From contig JADJWE010000001.1 in assembly GCA_016716525.1 (NCBI GenBank), positions 1,674,001 through 1,738,000 of the forward strand: a stretch of DNA of 64,000 nucleotides, read 5' to 3'. Below the pieces are notes generated by a model. The model was not told where the DNA came from. It did not search any database and saw only the letters and a program-made list of their open reading frames with translations. Origin of the DNA: Candidatus Flexicrinis affinis (GTDB lineage: Bacteria; Chloroflexota; Anaerolineae; Aggregatilineales; Phototrophicaceae). The translations under genes were made by a program, and so were the position numbers. Positions 1-8,319 of this stretch are shown here, in pieces (position 1 is the first letter of the stretch; every line of letters starts with the position of its first letter).

Positions 1-414
1 TTTCCGTTCAAGAAACGGCTTGAGCGCCTCTCCACCCAGATACGGATTGAGCGTGACCGCGTCGAAACCGAGAATGTCGAAGATCGCGCGCACGTAGCCA
101 TCGTTTGTCGTGCTGATGTCGCCCCGCTTGGCATCGCAGATCGTCAACGCATCCGGGCACGCCTCGCGCAGATAGTCGACCGTCATCTTCAACGAGCGCA
201 TCCCGTTCTCGCCTTGCCCCTCGTAAAAGGCGATGTTCGGCTTGTAAGCGGCGGCAAACGGCATGGTGAGGTCGATGATGTGCTTGTTGAATGCGAACTG
301 CGGGTAAGGATCCGACTGAAATTCGGCCGGAATACGCGCCGGATCGGTGTCAAGGCCGACACACAACAGCGAGTCTATTGCGATTGCACGCGCGTCGAAT
401 TTACCTACTGTCAT
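1..414 (-). CDS. pyrF: Orotidine 5'-phosphate decarboxylase, N-terminal part (cut by window edge)
   Basis: OMP decarboxylase makes UMP from OMP, the last step of de novo pyrimidine synthesis in the cytosol. The 138 visible residues show the start of the barrel, an early DTDP segment, the KPNIAFYE strand and the catalytic DAKRGDI motif with its Lys and Asp, which fits the longer 'group 2' bacterial form. The gene runs off the left edge in frame, so the C-terminal half is missing here. The ATG at 414 overlaps the pyrE stop codon by four bases (ATGA), so it is the last visible gene of the pyrBCDEF operon and is probably translated by coupling. Family assignment is secure from the motif and the context. 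Confidence 0.95.
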   Translation of the reverse strand, partial: MTVGKFDARAIAIDSLLCVGLDTDPARIPAEFQSDPYPQFAFNKHIIDLTMPFAAAYKPNIAFYEGQGENGMRSLKMTVDYLREACPDALTICDAKRGDISTTNDGYVRAIFDILGFDAVTLNPYLGGEALKPFLERK

Positions 415-1049
415 GCGATACCGCCTGTCATCCAACCCGCCGGATCGGCAAGCCACCGCTCGACCGATTCCTGTTCGGCACCGGTGAGCGTCTCTCGCAC
501 GTGTTCGAACAACAGGGCGAAAGGCGCGAGTACGTGGAGTGCAACGTTCGCTTGCTCAAACCGGATCTGGGCCGCTGAGAACCCGTAGCTGGTCAGGGCG
601 AGGCATGCTGGAACTTCGGCGCCTTCGCTGCGCAGTGCGGAGACGGCGCTCAGACTGCTGCCACCGGTCGTAATCTGATCTTCAAGCAGCACAACGCGCC
701 GCCCAGCCACGCTGCCGCCTTCGACGCGCTGCTGAAGTCCGTGGCCTTTCGCTTCTTTGCGCACGAACACAGCAGGGAGCCCCATGGCATACGCCAGTGC
801 CGAACTGTGGGGTATTCCGGCGGTCTCGACCCCAGCTACGACCACGTCGCCATCAGGATAGAGTCCGCGCAGCACCCCGGCAAGGCTGTCGATGACCGCG
901 TGCCACGCCTGCGGATGAAACATTAGCTTGCGATTATCGAGGTAGACCGGTGCAATCAGGCCGGATTTGAACGTACGCGGCGAATCGAACGCGAATCCGA
1001 CGACCCCGGCTTCGATCATGGCCTTGGCGGCGGCGGACGGGGGCGTCAC
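411..1049 (-). CDS. pyrE: Orotate phosphoribosyltransferase
   Basis: This 212-residue enzyme joins orotate to PRPP to give OMP, the substrate of the next gene, pyrF. The PRPP-binding motif reads VVLLEDQITTGGSS near residue 125; the usual valine after the acidic pair is a glutamine, but the acidic pair and the TTGGS loop are intact. An earlier VRKEAKGHG segment supplies the conserved Lys residues of the flexible catalytic loop. Length is normal for the family. It overlaps pyrD upstream and pyrF downstream by four bases each, so the three are a tightly coupled unit. I see no promoter of its own. Confidence 0.95.
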   Translation of the reverse strand: MTPPSAAAKAMIEAGVVGFAFDSPRTFKSGLIAPVYLDNRKLMFHPQAWHAVIDSLAGVLRGLYPDGDVVVAGVETAGIPHSSALAYAMGLPAVFVRKEAKGHGLQQRVEGGSVAGRRVVLLEDQITTGGSSLSAVSALRSEGAEVPACLALTSYGFSAAQIRFEQANVALHVLAPFALLFEHVRETLTGAEQESVERWLADPAGWMTGGIA

Positions 1050-2158
1050 GGTTGTCCTTCCTTCAGCATAGCCAAGTACTCCCGGGTCATGTCTTCGGGC
1101 GCGAACGGCCCGCGAAACACCAGCGCCGACCAGACCTGCACGGCCAGTGCACCTGCGTCAAGATACGCGCGCAAGTCCGCGCCGTCCATTGCGCCGCCAC
1201 AGCCGACGATGTCGACGTTGTAGCTTCGCCGCTCTCGCATGGCATACAGCCGCAGCACGACCGAGAGCGCACGATCGAATAGGCGTTTGCCGCCTGCTCC
1301 CGCACGGATATCCGAGTTTGGTACAATGCCCGGCAGCGTATTGGTCGCCACGACGGCGCGCACCCCGGTCTCCTCAAAGACCTCCAGCAGCGAGTCATAC
1401 TGCGTATCGCCGAGATCGGGACCGACTTTCACCCACACTGGTACCGTACCGGCGCGTTCCACCGCTGCAGCGCACACGGCCGACGCCAGCGCGGCCGTCT
1501 GGTTTGCAGTCGGATCCTGCTCGGTGTTCGGGCAGCTCAGGTTGACGGTGAACCAGTCGGGCCGCACGCCTTCCTCGACGAAGCGACCGAGAGCCTGCGC
1601 CACGTGGGCCGCCTGTACCTCGGCAGCGTCCACTTCGGGCGTCGTAGCAACGCTGATCCCGTACGTCCCGCCGATTGGGTTCCGCGAGAGGAACTTCGCG
1701 GCCGCCGCTGCCCCTGGATTCCTCAAGCCGATCCGGTTCATGGTCGTTCGGCTGTTGACGTCGCGCCAAAGCACGGTGCCGCTGTTTCCCTTGCGCGGCA
1801 TCAGCGTGAACGAGCCGACCTCGACTGGCCCGCACATCAGCGGAATCGAACGCCAACCGGGGATCAGACCGGAACGGCCCACGGCAGACAGCGCTTCTTC
1901 CTCGGTATCGAATCCTTGACCCTTCACCAGTCCCGCCGCGACGATCACCGGCTGTGGCAGCGTTACGCCCCCCACGGTTGTCGGTCGCAGCGGCTGCTCG
2001 CCTTGCGCAAATAGCCGCGCCAGCCACGGAAGTCGATCCATCAGGCTCGCCGCACGCAGTGTCAGCCGGTGCGCGTCGTCGGGATATGCCGCAAATAGCA
2101 GCGGCTTAGCGACGGTGCTGTAGAGTGCACGCGCTACGCGTCGGCTAGCTGCGGCCAC
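1046..2158 (-). CDS. pyrD: Dihydroorotate dehydrogenase, hybrid class 1/class 2 features
   Basis: This flavoenzyme oxidises dihydroorotate to orotate. At 370 residues it has the length and N-terminal extension of membrane-associated class 2 enzymes (PLLFAAYPDDAHRLTLRA around residues 19-36, the helix pair that in class 2 forms the quinone tunnel). The active-site strand, however, reads NLSCPNT with Cys at position 209, the catalytic base of class 1 enzymes, where class 2 normally has Ser. The MNRIGLRNPG stretch near residue 140 also leans to class 1. The electron acceptor therefore cannot be assigned with confidence; quinone is my guess from the extension, and no pyrK-like subunit is visible. 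It overlaps pyrC by 25 bases and pyrE by four. Confidence 0.92.
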   Translation of the reverse strand: MAAASRRVARALYSTVAKPLLFAAYPDDAHRLTLRAASLMDRLPWLARLFAQGEQPLRPTTVGGVTLPQPVIVAAGLVKGQGFDTEEEALSAVGRSGLIPGWRSIPLMCGPVEVGSFTLMPRKGNSGTVLWRDVNSRTTMNRIGLRNPGAAAAAKFLSRNPIGGTYGISVATTPEVDAAEVQAAHVAQALGRFVEEGVRPDWFTVNLSCPNTEQDPTANQTAALASAVCAAAVERAGTVPVWVKVGPDLGDTQYDSLLEVFEETGVRAVVATNTLPGIVPNSDIRAGAGGKRLFDRALSVVLRLYAMRERRSYNVDIVGCGGAMDGADLRAYLDAGALAVQVWSALVFRGPFAPEDMTREYLAMLKEGQP

Positions 2159-3219
2159 ACGCCCCTCCCCGCTCCCGGCAGCGCGACGACACGCCCGCCC
2201 TCATAGACCGTATTGCCACGGATGAACGTCTCCTTCACCCGGGCGGTCACGCGCATTCCGTCGTATGGCGACCACCCGCACCGTCCCGGCAGGCGGGTCC
2301 CGTCGATCACCCACGGCGCGTCTAAATCGACCACACAGCCCGAGTCTTGTGGACGCTCGACTCCCAGCACGCGTGCCGGACCCTCCGACATCAGGTCAAT
2401 CGCACGTTCGAGGGACAATCTGCCCTCACCCACCGCCGTCAGCATGAGCGGCACGGTTGTCGGCAGACCGGGGACGCCATACGGGGGCCGATCGCTCCGC
2501 TTCTCCGCCACGGTGTGCGGCGCGTGATCGCTTTCGACGACATCGACCGTTCCATCAGCGATCGCGTCCCACAGCGCCTCACGATCGGCAGGCGATTTCA
2601 GGCCGGGTTTCATGCGTCCGAATGCCCCGAGGCGCGGCAGGTCGTCAGTTGTCAACCACAGGTGATGCGGGCACACGCCAAGCGTAACCGGCAGCCCTTC
2701 TGCTTTGGCCGCGCGCAGCAGGTCGATCTCGAACGCCGTCGAAATATGCACAAAGTGCGTGCGCCGGCGATATCTGCGCATCAGCGCCAAGATTTCGGCA
2801 ACCGTCTCCCCCTCAGCATGAACAAGGATCGGCTTGTCGAAGTCCCACGCCGCAAAGTGGCGCTCGCGCACGGCTTGATCGGCGATCAGCAGGTCGCCAG
2901 TCGTCTCGTTGCAATACATCTTCAGGCCGGCCACTTCAACACCGACCATGGAATACGCCGCTGTGTTGTCGACAGACGACGCACCGAAGTAGATCCCGTA
3001 GTCGCACACGGCCTGCGCGGCCATGTCGGCCTGTTTCACAGCCAGTGCATCCGGCGAGATCGTCTCCGGCGGCGTGTTCGGCATATCGCACACGAGCCAG
3101 TATCCACCTGCCACTGCAGCCTGCGTCTCGGACAGGAAATCGCCTTTGTGAGACCAGTGCATCCCGCGCAGGTGCACGTGCAGGTCGATCAACGCTGGCA
3201 GTTCAACCCGTTGACCCAT
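2134..3219 (-). CDS. pyrC: Dihydroorotase, CAD-like type
   Basis: Dihydroorotase cyclises carbamoyl-aspartate to dihydroorotate. The 361-residue protein has the metal-binding HVHLR motif near residue 14, a GLKMYCNETTGDL segment like that of CAD-type dihydroorotases, a histidine-bearing ILVHAEGE strand, and the VESDHAPHT motif carrying the catalytic Asp. The NETTGDL and GLPTTVPLML segments resemble the animal CAD domain more than the E. coli type. Its ATG shares one base with the pyrB stop (TGATG) and its 3' end overlaps pyrD by 25 bases, so it is translated as part of the pyr operon. Confidence 0.93.
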   Translation of the reverse strand: MGQRVELPALIDLHVHLRGMHWSHKGDFLSETQAAVAGGYWLVCDMPNTPPETISPDALAVKQADMAAQAVCDYGIYFGASSVDNTAAYSMVGVEVAGLKMYCNETTGDLLIADQAVRERHFAAWDFDKPILVHAEGETVAEILALMRRYRRRTHFVHISTAFEIDLLRAAKAEGLPVTLGVCPHHLWLTTDDLPRLGAFGRMKPGLKSPADREALWDAIADGTVDVVESDHAPHTVAEKRSDRPPYGVPGLPTTVPLMLTAVGEGRLSLERAIDLMSEGPARVLGVERPQDSGCVVDLDAPWVIDGTRLPGRCGWSPYDGMRVTARVKETFIRGNTVYEGGRVVALPGAGRGVWPQLADA

Positions 3220-4283
3220 CAGTCCACATCCGCCCCGAGGACGAGCGCCAAGAGCGCCATGCGGACGAACATACCGTTCTCCATCTCCTGAAAATACACC
3301 GCGCGCGGGTTCTGATCCAGGAGATCGTGATCGGCGAGCGAGCCCATTTCGTGCTTCCGTGGAAGTGGATGCATCAGAATCACGTCCCGCCGAAACTGGT
3401 TGAGCAGCGCCGGAGTCATGATGAACCGGTCGCGAACGGCCTCGTAGTCGGCAGGGCGCTCGAAACGCTCGTGCTGAACACGCGTCCAGTAGATGACGTC
3501 CGTCTCGCTCACGACTTCTCGCAGGTCTTCGGTCTCGTGTACTTGGATCCCGCGTGCCGTGACATAGTCGAGCACGGCATCCGGCATGCGTAGAACCGAT
3601 GGCGCGACAAAGTTCAAACGCGTCGCCCCCTTATGATAAAGCGCAATCAGTTTCGCCAATGAGTGCACCGTGCGTCCGTACAGCAAGTCGCCGACGAGGG
3701 TAATGGTCAGGCCGTCCAGCGACTTCTTCTGGTCGAGGATCGTGAACAGATCGAGCAGGCCTTGGGTCGGGTGTTCGCCGATCCCGTCGCCGCCGCTGAC
3801 GACCGAGCACGGATTGAGGATGCGCTCGTTCAGCCGGTCGATGTAATAGGCTGCCTGAAACGACGATCCTTCCATCGGGTGCCGGAGGGTAATGACATCG
3901 GCGTAACATCCCGCGGCACGCACCGTGTCTGCCAGATTCTCGCCTTTGTACACCGACGAAAACTGCACGCCGTTGCTTGCTACCACGACCGAACCGCCAA
4001 GCCGCCGCATGGCCGCCTGAAACGACATGTCCGTACGTGTACTGGCCTCAAAAAACAGGGAGGCCATGATTCGCCCCTCGCAAAGCTGCACCACGCTCTT
4101 GTCCCGGGCGAGGACACGGTCGCGCAGGTTGCCGGCAACGCGGATGACGCGTTCGAGATCATGGGCGCCAAACTGCTCTACGGTGATGATGTGCTTGCCT
4201 GCGAAATCACCCGCAATCGGCTTCGGCGCGTAGATATGGCGAAACTGCGCGCTCGTTCGCGGATCCGCAACGTCTTCGGTCAT
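3219..4283 (-). CDS. pyrB: Aspartate carbamoyltransferase catalytic chain
   Basis: This enzyme condenses carbamoyl phosphate with aspartate, the committed step of pyrimidine synthesis. The carbamoyl-phosphate loop FFEASTRTDMSF lies near residue 75, the GDGIGEHPTQ motif near 165, the GDLLYGRTVHS strand after it, and the HPLPRKHEMG motif near 305. At 354 residues it is about 40 longer than typical catalytic chains, mostly from an N-terminal extension of about 25 residues and small loop insertions. No regulatory pyrI chain or carAB is visible. It overlaps the DUF971 gene upstream by four bases and pyrC by one, and heads the classical part of the operon. Confidence 0.95.
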   Translation of the reverse strand: MTEDVADPRTSAQFRHIYAPKPIAGDFAGKHIITVEQFGAHDLERVIRVAGNLRDRVLARDKSVVQLCEGRIMASLFFEASTRTDMSFQAAMRRLGGSVVVASNGVQFSSVYKGENLADTVRAAGCYADVITLRHPMEGSSFQAAYYIDRLNERILNPCSVVSGGDGIGEHPTQGLLDLFTILDQKKSLDGLTITLVGDLLYGRTVHSLAKLIALYHKGATRLNFVAPSVLRMPDAVLDYVTARGIQVHETEDLREVVSETDVIYWTRVQHERFERPADYEAVRDRFIMTPALLNQFRRDVILMHPLPRKHEMGSLADHDLLDQNPRAVYFQEMENGMFVRMALLALVLGADVD

Positions 4284-4618
4284 TCAGCCTGCTCCTCAGG
4301 AGGGCAAATCCGCCGCAAGTACTCCCACGTGTAGATCCCGGTCGAATGGCCGTCGTCCCAAATGGGCTGCAGCGCATAGTTCCCGACCAGTTCGATCGAC
4401 TTGATCTGATATGACCGCTTCGGCACGAGCTTGAGGATATTGTCCGGGTCGAACTCGCGGCCCATTCGGCTGTGCCCGCCGCGACACTCGACGCACGGGC
4501 ACGCCTCGCGCAGATGGCTTAGCGGATAGGCGCAGTCGCGCCCGTCGTGCCAACTGATGCGTAGTTCGCCTTGCTGCTTGTCCAACGTGATGCCGGTCGG
4601 CCGAAGCATCGTGCTCAT
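4280..4618 (-). CDS. DUF971 family protein
   Basis: A 112-residue protein of the DUF971 (gamma-butyrobetaine hydroxylase N-terminal-like) family, whose members often sit beside Fe-S or carrier-protein genes and are thought to bind metal. The domain runs from the LRISWHDGRDCAYPLSHLR strand to IYTWEYLRRICPP, with the CPCVEC cysteine cluster and the DDGHSTGIYTW motif typical of the family. I chose the ATG at 4618 rather than an upstream in-frame ATG at 4672 because the domain begins shortly after it and an AAGGGA sequence lies ten bases before it. It overlaps pyrB by four bases, so it is probably the first gene of the pyr operon. Why it is coupled to pyrimidine synthesis is not known to me. Confidence 0.82.
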   Translation of the reverse strand: MSTMLRPTGITLDKQQGELRISWHDGRDCAYPLSHLREACPCVECRGGHSRMGREFDPDNILKLVPKRSYQIKSIELVGNYALQPIWDDGHSTGIYTWEYLRRICPPEEQAE

Positions 4619-4645
4619 TCGTGCCGTGTCCCTTCGTTTCGAGAG

Positions 4646-4651
4646 ATTGTA
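4646..4651 (-). promoter_or_regulatory. Candidate -10 element before the DUF971-pyr operon
   Basis: A TACAAT hexamer read on the minus strand lies 27 bases before the chosen ATG at 4618, within the 97-base gap that separates this operon from the gene at 4716. No good -35 is present at 16-18 bases, so this is a weak prediction. Confidence 0.35.
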
Positions 4652-4715
4652 ACTTGCGTGGTGTCCCCGCACACGCGGTCCGTATCGCAGGCAGAATCCG
4701 CGGGGGATGTCATCG

Positions 4716-5207
4716 TTAGTCGCCCATCCACCACGGCACGTCGGTCGAGATCACCGAGTCCAGCAATCGGGTCAAGTCGTCGACCTTCTCCGAGCTGGCC
4801 GTTCCCTCGGTACGCCACAAGACGACCCCGGCATTGTCGACCAAGAACACGTATAGATTGTCTTCGTGCGGGATGTCGAGCATCGTGCAGAACTGCTGCT
4901 TTCGTACGTAGATGGTGACGACCGTTTCGAGGGAGAGTTGATCTTCTAGCACGAACGAATCGCGGAGGTTCTGATCTTGGCGCTGCTGATCGTGCGCGGG
5001 CAGCACTTCTAGCGTGGGTATCTCGTAGAACTTGACGCGCTCGTACTGCTGGCGGATGCGTTTCAAAGGTCGCAGCCACGTCTGCACGGCAAACTGGTGG
5101 CTAGGCTCGAATACCACAAGCAGAACGTTGAACTCCCCTTCCAAGGTGAACGGTATGGTCATGTGGCGACCATCCAGGCTGTAACCGCGAACCGTCGGAA
5201 AATACAC
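4716..5207 (-). CDS. Hypothetical protein, thioredoxin-fold/ATP10-like
   Basis: A 163-residue soluble protein with no signal peptide. The pattern FPTVRGYSLDG followed by IPFTLEGEFNVLLVVFEPSHQFAVQTWL recalls the start of thioredoxin-like or ATP10-like domains (a redox-fold strand, then a Trp-containing helix), but the CxxC pair is absent; the only Cys is in QQFCTMLDIP. A late YVFLVDNAGVVLWRTEG strand also fits that fold. Function is unknown. It stands between a terminator at 5251-5279 and the pyr operon. A TATAAT read on the minus strand at 5245-5240 sits 32 bases before the start codon and may be its promoter. Confidence 0.6.
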   Translation of the reverse strand: MYFPTVRGYSLDGRHMTIPFTLEGEFNVLLVVFEPSHQFAVQTWLRPLKRIRQQYERVKFYEIPTLEVLPAHDQQRQDQNLRDSFVLEDQLSLETVVTIYVRKQQFCTMLDIPHEDNLYVFLVDNAGVVLWRTEGTASSEKVDDLTRLLDSVISTDVPWWMGD

Positions 5208-5239
5208 GGGGGCTTGCTCCAGCGCACCAACTGCGCCGG

Positions 5240-5245
5240 ATTATA
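5240..5245 (-). promoter_or_regulatory. Candidate -10 element of the 4716-5207 gene
   Basis: A perfect TATAAT on the minus strand directly follows the terminator of the upstream CpXC gene and lies 32 bases before the ATG at 5207. The -35 region (TCAAAC at a 17-base distance) is poor and overlaps the terminator loop. Confidence 0.4.
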
Positions 5246-5250
5246 ATCGA

Positions 5251-5279
5251 AAGGCCGGGGTCGTTTGAACCCCGGCCTT
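5251..5279 (-). terminator. Rho-independent terminator of the CpXC gene
   Basis: A perfect 10-bp stem (AAGGCCGGGG with CCCCGGCCTT) around a nine-base loop, 25 bases after the CpXC gene stop. On the minus strand it is followed by TCGATT rather than a long T run, so the tail is weak. Confidence 0.75.
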
Positions 5280-5304
5280 CGCTCACTACCACAACATTGC
5301 GACC

Positions 5305-6651
5305 CTATGCGTTTGGCCCGAGCGCGCTTTGTGCTTCGGCAATCAGCGTGTAAAGCCGCTCCGACAAATCGCCACGGCCCTCGTCGTCAAGCTGCTCGGC
5401 AATGCTCGCCATCACGTCGATCAACGTTTCGCCGTACTGCGCCATGCCGTCCATCACCATGACGCGTGCATCTTCGATCGTCGGTGCCTGCAGGAGCTTG
5501 TCGACCAGCACGACTTCTTCGGGCATGGACTGCTGGATAAGCGCGACAACGCGCTCGTAGATCGCCTTCAACTTGGCAGACATCTGTACGTCACGCCGGC
5601 GCTGCGCCTCCTGCAGGTTGGCGTTGAGCACGGCGATCAAAGTCTCGTCGATGGCATGTGCGTTGCGCGCAATCGCAGCGTCGATGTCCTGCTCCTCGAG
5701 CAGGGCCTGCAGCACAGCGACAGCGGCCGACACGCGCATCTGCGCCTGCTGGTCGATCGCCATGATGTACTGCGGGAGACGCTCGTTAAGCAGAGCAAAT
5801 TTCGGCTTGTCGGCCTCCGCTGCGCTGCCTTCCATCTGATTCAACAGCTCGAAGAACGGCGCATCAAGCGCCGGCCGCGCCAGCCCGACAAGCGCCTGCA
5901 GGCGCATCTCGTCGTCGGCGTACGACAGCGCCAACGCTGCGAGATCCTCCCGCTGAGAGTCCGCGCCAAGCGCCTGAAGCTGGTCGGCAACCTCTTGGAC
6001 GACCGCCTCTTGATCGGCTTGCTGCTGCTGCAGTTCCTTACCATAGGACGACTTCTGCACGACAACAGCCTGCGTCGCCAACACCGCCTGCGCCATGTCC
6101 GGTCGCCCACCTTGGGCGAGCCGCTGCGCCAAAGACGTAAACGTCTGGATGAACGTCATATCGATCTCGGCGTCGTGCGCAGCGATCAGCGAATCAAGTT
6201 CGGCGTCGCTGGCCTCGACAAATTTCTGAACGCGGGCGGTCCGTTTCTTGGCCTGATCGATCATCTCAGGCGTGATTCCGTCGGCACCCAGCACCATCTC
6301 GATCAACCCGTTCATGGTTAGCGCCCGCTTCGGGTTGAACATGTATGACCTGAAGCCTTCTTTCGGCAGCTGCTTCATCAGATCGCCAATGACCCGCTCC
6401 TGCTGATCCTTGCTGAAGTTCAACTCCATCGGCACGCAAGTGATCAGGAGTTCCTTCGTTGCATCGTGGTACAACAGCGGCGCAAGCACGACATTCACAT
6501 TGCCGCAGTGTGGGCACGGGAAACGGTTGATCTGCTGATTGACCAGCAGCCCTTTCGCCTGCGGGTCCTTCTGAACGTCGATATACGAGTGTACACGTGC
6601 GTTGAACGGCTGCCCGCAGTTCGAGCAGCGGATTGCGGAGCCTTGTTGCAT
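5305..6651 (-). CDS. CpXC-domain protein
   Basis: A 448-residue cytosolic protein. The N-terminal ~130 residues form a CpXC domain, a small zinc-ribbon-like module: CSNCGQ near residue 9, CPHCGN near 46, then a LLYHDATKELLITCVP strand typical of the family. The rest is predicted to be almost wholly helical, with Gln- and Ala-rich segments (residues about 130-445) likely to form helical repeats. The family is widespread in bacteria but has no established function. Start ATG at 6651 is preceded by a GAGGAGGCAACCCGC-type Shine-Dalgarno region. It lies downstream of a sensor kinase, with 24 bases between, and may be co-transcribed with it. Confidence 0.78.
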   Translation of the reverse strand: MQQGSAIRCSNCGQPFNARVHSYIDVQKDPQAKGLLVNQQINRFPCPHCGNVNVVLAPLLYHDATKELLITCVPMELNFSKDQQERVIGDLMKQLPKEGFRSYMFNPKRALTMNGLIEMVLGADGITPEMIDQAKKRTARVQKFVEASDAELDSLIAAHDAEIDMTFIQTFTSLAQRLAQGGRPDMAQAVLATQAVVVQKSSYGKELQQQQADQEAVVQEVADQLQALGADSQREDLAALALSYADDEMRLQALVGLARPALDAPFFELLNQMEGSAAEADKPKFALLNERLPQYIMAIDQQAQMRVSAAVAVLQALLEEQDIDAAIARNAHAIDETLIAVLNANLQEAQRRRDVQMSAKLKAIYERVVALIQQSMPEEVVLVDKLLQAPTIEDARVMVMDGMAQYGETLIDVMASIAEQLDDEGRGDLSERLYTLIAEAQSALGPNA

Positions 6652-6675
6652 TGCGGGTTGCCTCCTCAGTCGGGG

Positions 6676-8256
6676 CTAAAGCGTCATGTTACGCGGAAGG
6701 CGGACGAAGAATGTCGACCCTTCCCCGAGTTTGCTCTCCACGTCGATCACCCCATGATGCGCGTCGACGATGGCTTTTGCCAGATACAATCCAAGCCCGG
6801 TCCCTTGGGTCGATCGGCGCAGGCTGCCCTCGGCCCGATAGAAGCGTTCGAAGATGCGGGCCTGATCGGTCTGTGATATCCCGATACCCTCGTCGCGAAT
6901 CACGATCTCGACCCAATCGTCGTCGAACGATCCCTCGATTTCTACCGTCCCGCTGGCTGGCGAGTACTTGATCGCATTGCCGATCAGATTCTCGACCAAC
7001 TGGCGCAGCCGCATCTCGTCCCCTTGAATGGACGGAAACCCGGGGTCGAAGCGGACTGCGAAATGATGCTGCTCAGTCTGGGTCTTGAACCGTTCGACCA
7101 CCCTGTTCACCAATTCGGGCAGCCACACGTCACCGATATCGAGAGAGAGCTGCCGTTCGACGTGCAGTTTGCTGGTCGTCAGCAAATCCTGAATCAACAG
7201 CCCGAGCCGGTCGGCCTCGTCCTCGATGATCGTCAACGTGTCGCGCACGGTCGCCTCGTCCCACTGCGCGTCTTCGCGCCGGAGCGTCGCCGCATAGCCT
7301 TTGATGATGGCGACCGGCGTCTTGAGCTCGTGTGAGATCACCGAGATGAACGTATTCTGGGCCTCTTGCGCCTGCCGGAACGCCGTGATGTCGCGCACGT
7401 TAGCGATGACGTTTGCCAGTGCGCCTTCTGCGGTCAGCATCGGCGCATACGTAATGCCAACACTCAGCGACTGCCCGTTCTTGCAGATCAAGTCGCCTTC
7501 GACGTACAGCGTATTGTGCGCCGGATCCACCGGGCTGTTGAATGGATATCCGTCGTCGACCACCTCGCGCAGGTCGGCGTGTTCGTCATGCATCCAGCGG
7601 ATGATCGCGTCGTGCTCGGCGCCGACGGCGTCGCGTTGGCTCCAGCCCGTCATGCGCACCAACGCCTCGTTGAACTGCTGTATCGTCAGGTCGCGGTCAA
7701 GGATCATCACGCCATCTGCGCTGTGATCGAGAATGGCTTGAAGCTGTTGGCGTTCCTGCGACACCGCCGCGTACAACTGTGCGTTCTTGACGGCAATCGC
7801 CGCCTGATCCGCGAAGCTCTGCAGGATTTGCACATCGTTCGGGCTGATTGGCGTGCTGTACGTACGAAACACGATCAGCAATCCGAGTGGGGCGCCGGCA
7901 AAGATCAGCGGAAGCGCGAGAGCCTGTCTCAGTGCGGGGTCGATCGCAACGGCGAGCGCCTTGAGCTCACGATCCAACAGGGACGGGTCGCCGTGCCGGC
8001 TGATGCTCTCGACGAGGCTTTCGAGGTGCGCATTTGCTGTCGCGACCTGCTCGTCATCCAGCCCGCTGTACGCGCGAACGACGAAACGCTGTTCGACGTT
8101 CAGCGCTACCAAGCCGACCTTCGCCGCCGTCATCACGACAGAGGCTTGCAGCACGCGCCGCAGCACCTCGTCAAGCTCAAGCTGCGCGGTGATCGCGCGC
8201 GAAATCTGCAGCAGAAAATCGCGCTGGCGTATCTGGACGTCGGGAAGGGTCAACAT
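6676..8256 (-). CDS. Cytosolic sensor histidine kinase (GAF-PAS-HisKA-HATPase)
   Basis: A 526-residue two-component sensor with no membrane segment. A GAF domain covers about residues 15-165, a PAS domain about 170-295 (DGVMILDRDLTIQQFNEA), the HisKA dimerisation domain begins with FISVISHELKTP and phospho-acceptor His309, and the ATPase domain shows NLIGNAIKYSP, the DEGIGIS G1 box and GTGLGLYLAK. All catalytic boxes are intact. The signal must be cytoplasmic (small molecule or redox). No response regulator is adjacent; the nearest is at 52 kb. The ATG lies six bases after a TACAAT element at 8263-8268, which suggests a leaderless mRNA. Confidence 0.93.
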   Translation of the reverse strand: MLTLPDVQIRQRDFLLQISRAITAQLELDEVLRRVLQASVVMTAAKVGLVALNVEQRFVVRAYSGLDDEQVATANAHLESLVESISRHGDPSLLDRELKALAVAIDPALRQALALPLIFAGAPLGLLIVFRTYSTPISPNDVQILQSFADQAAIAVKNAQLYAAVSQERQQLQAILDHSADGVMILDRDLTIQQFNEALVRMTGWSQRDAVGAEHDAIIRWMHDEHADLREVVDDGYPFNSPVDPAHNTLYVEGDLICKNGQSLSVGITYAPMLTAEGALANVIANVRDITAFRQAQEAQNTFISVISHELKTPVAIIKGYAATLRREDAQWDEATVRDTLTIIEDEADRLGLLIQDLLTTSKLHVERQLSLDIGDVWLPELVNRVVERFKTQTEQHHFAVRFDPGFPSIQGDEMRLRQLVENLIGNAIKYSPASGTVEIEGSFDDDWVEIVIRDEGIGISQTDQARIFERFYRAEGSLRRSTQGTGLGLYLAKAIVDAHHGVIDVESKLGEGSTFFVRLPRNMTL

Positions 8257-8262
8257 AGCGCT

Positions 8263-8271
8263 ATTGTAGCA
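8263..8271 (-). promoter_or_regulatory. Candidate extended -10 promoter of the histidine kinase
   Basis: On the minus strand the bases TGCTACAAT form an extended -10 element ending six bases before the ATG at 8256, which would place the transcription start on or next to the start codon. No convincing -35 box is present, as expected for an extended -10 promoter. Confidence 0.45.
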
Positions 8272-8319
8272 TCGGGTCGACCGGCGGCGTGTCGTCAGCC
8301 GAGATTTCTATGACACTTC

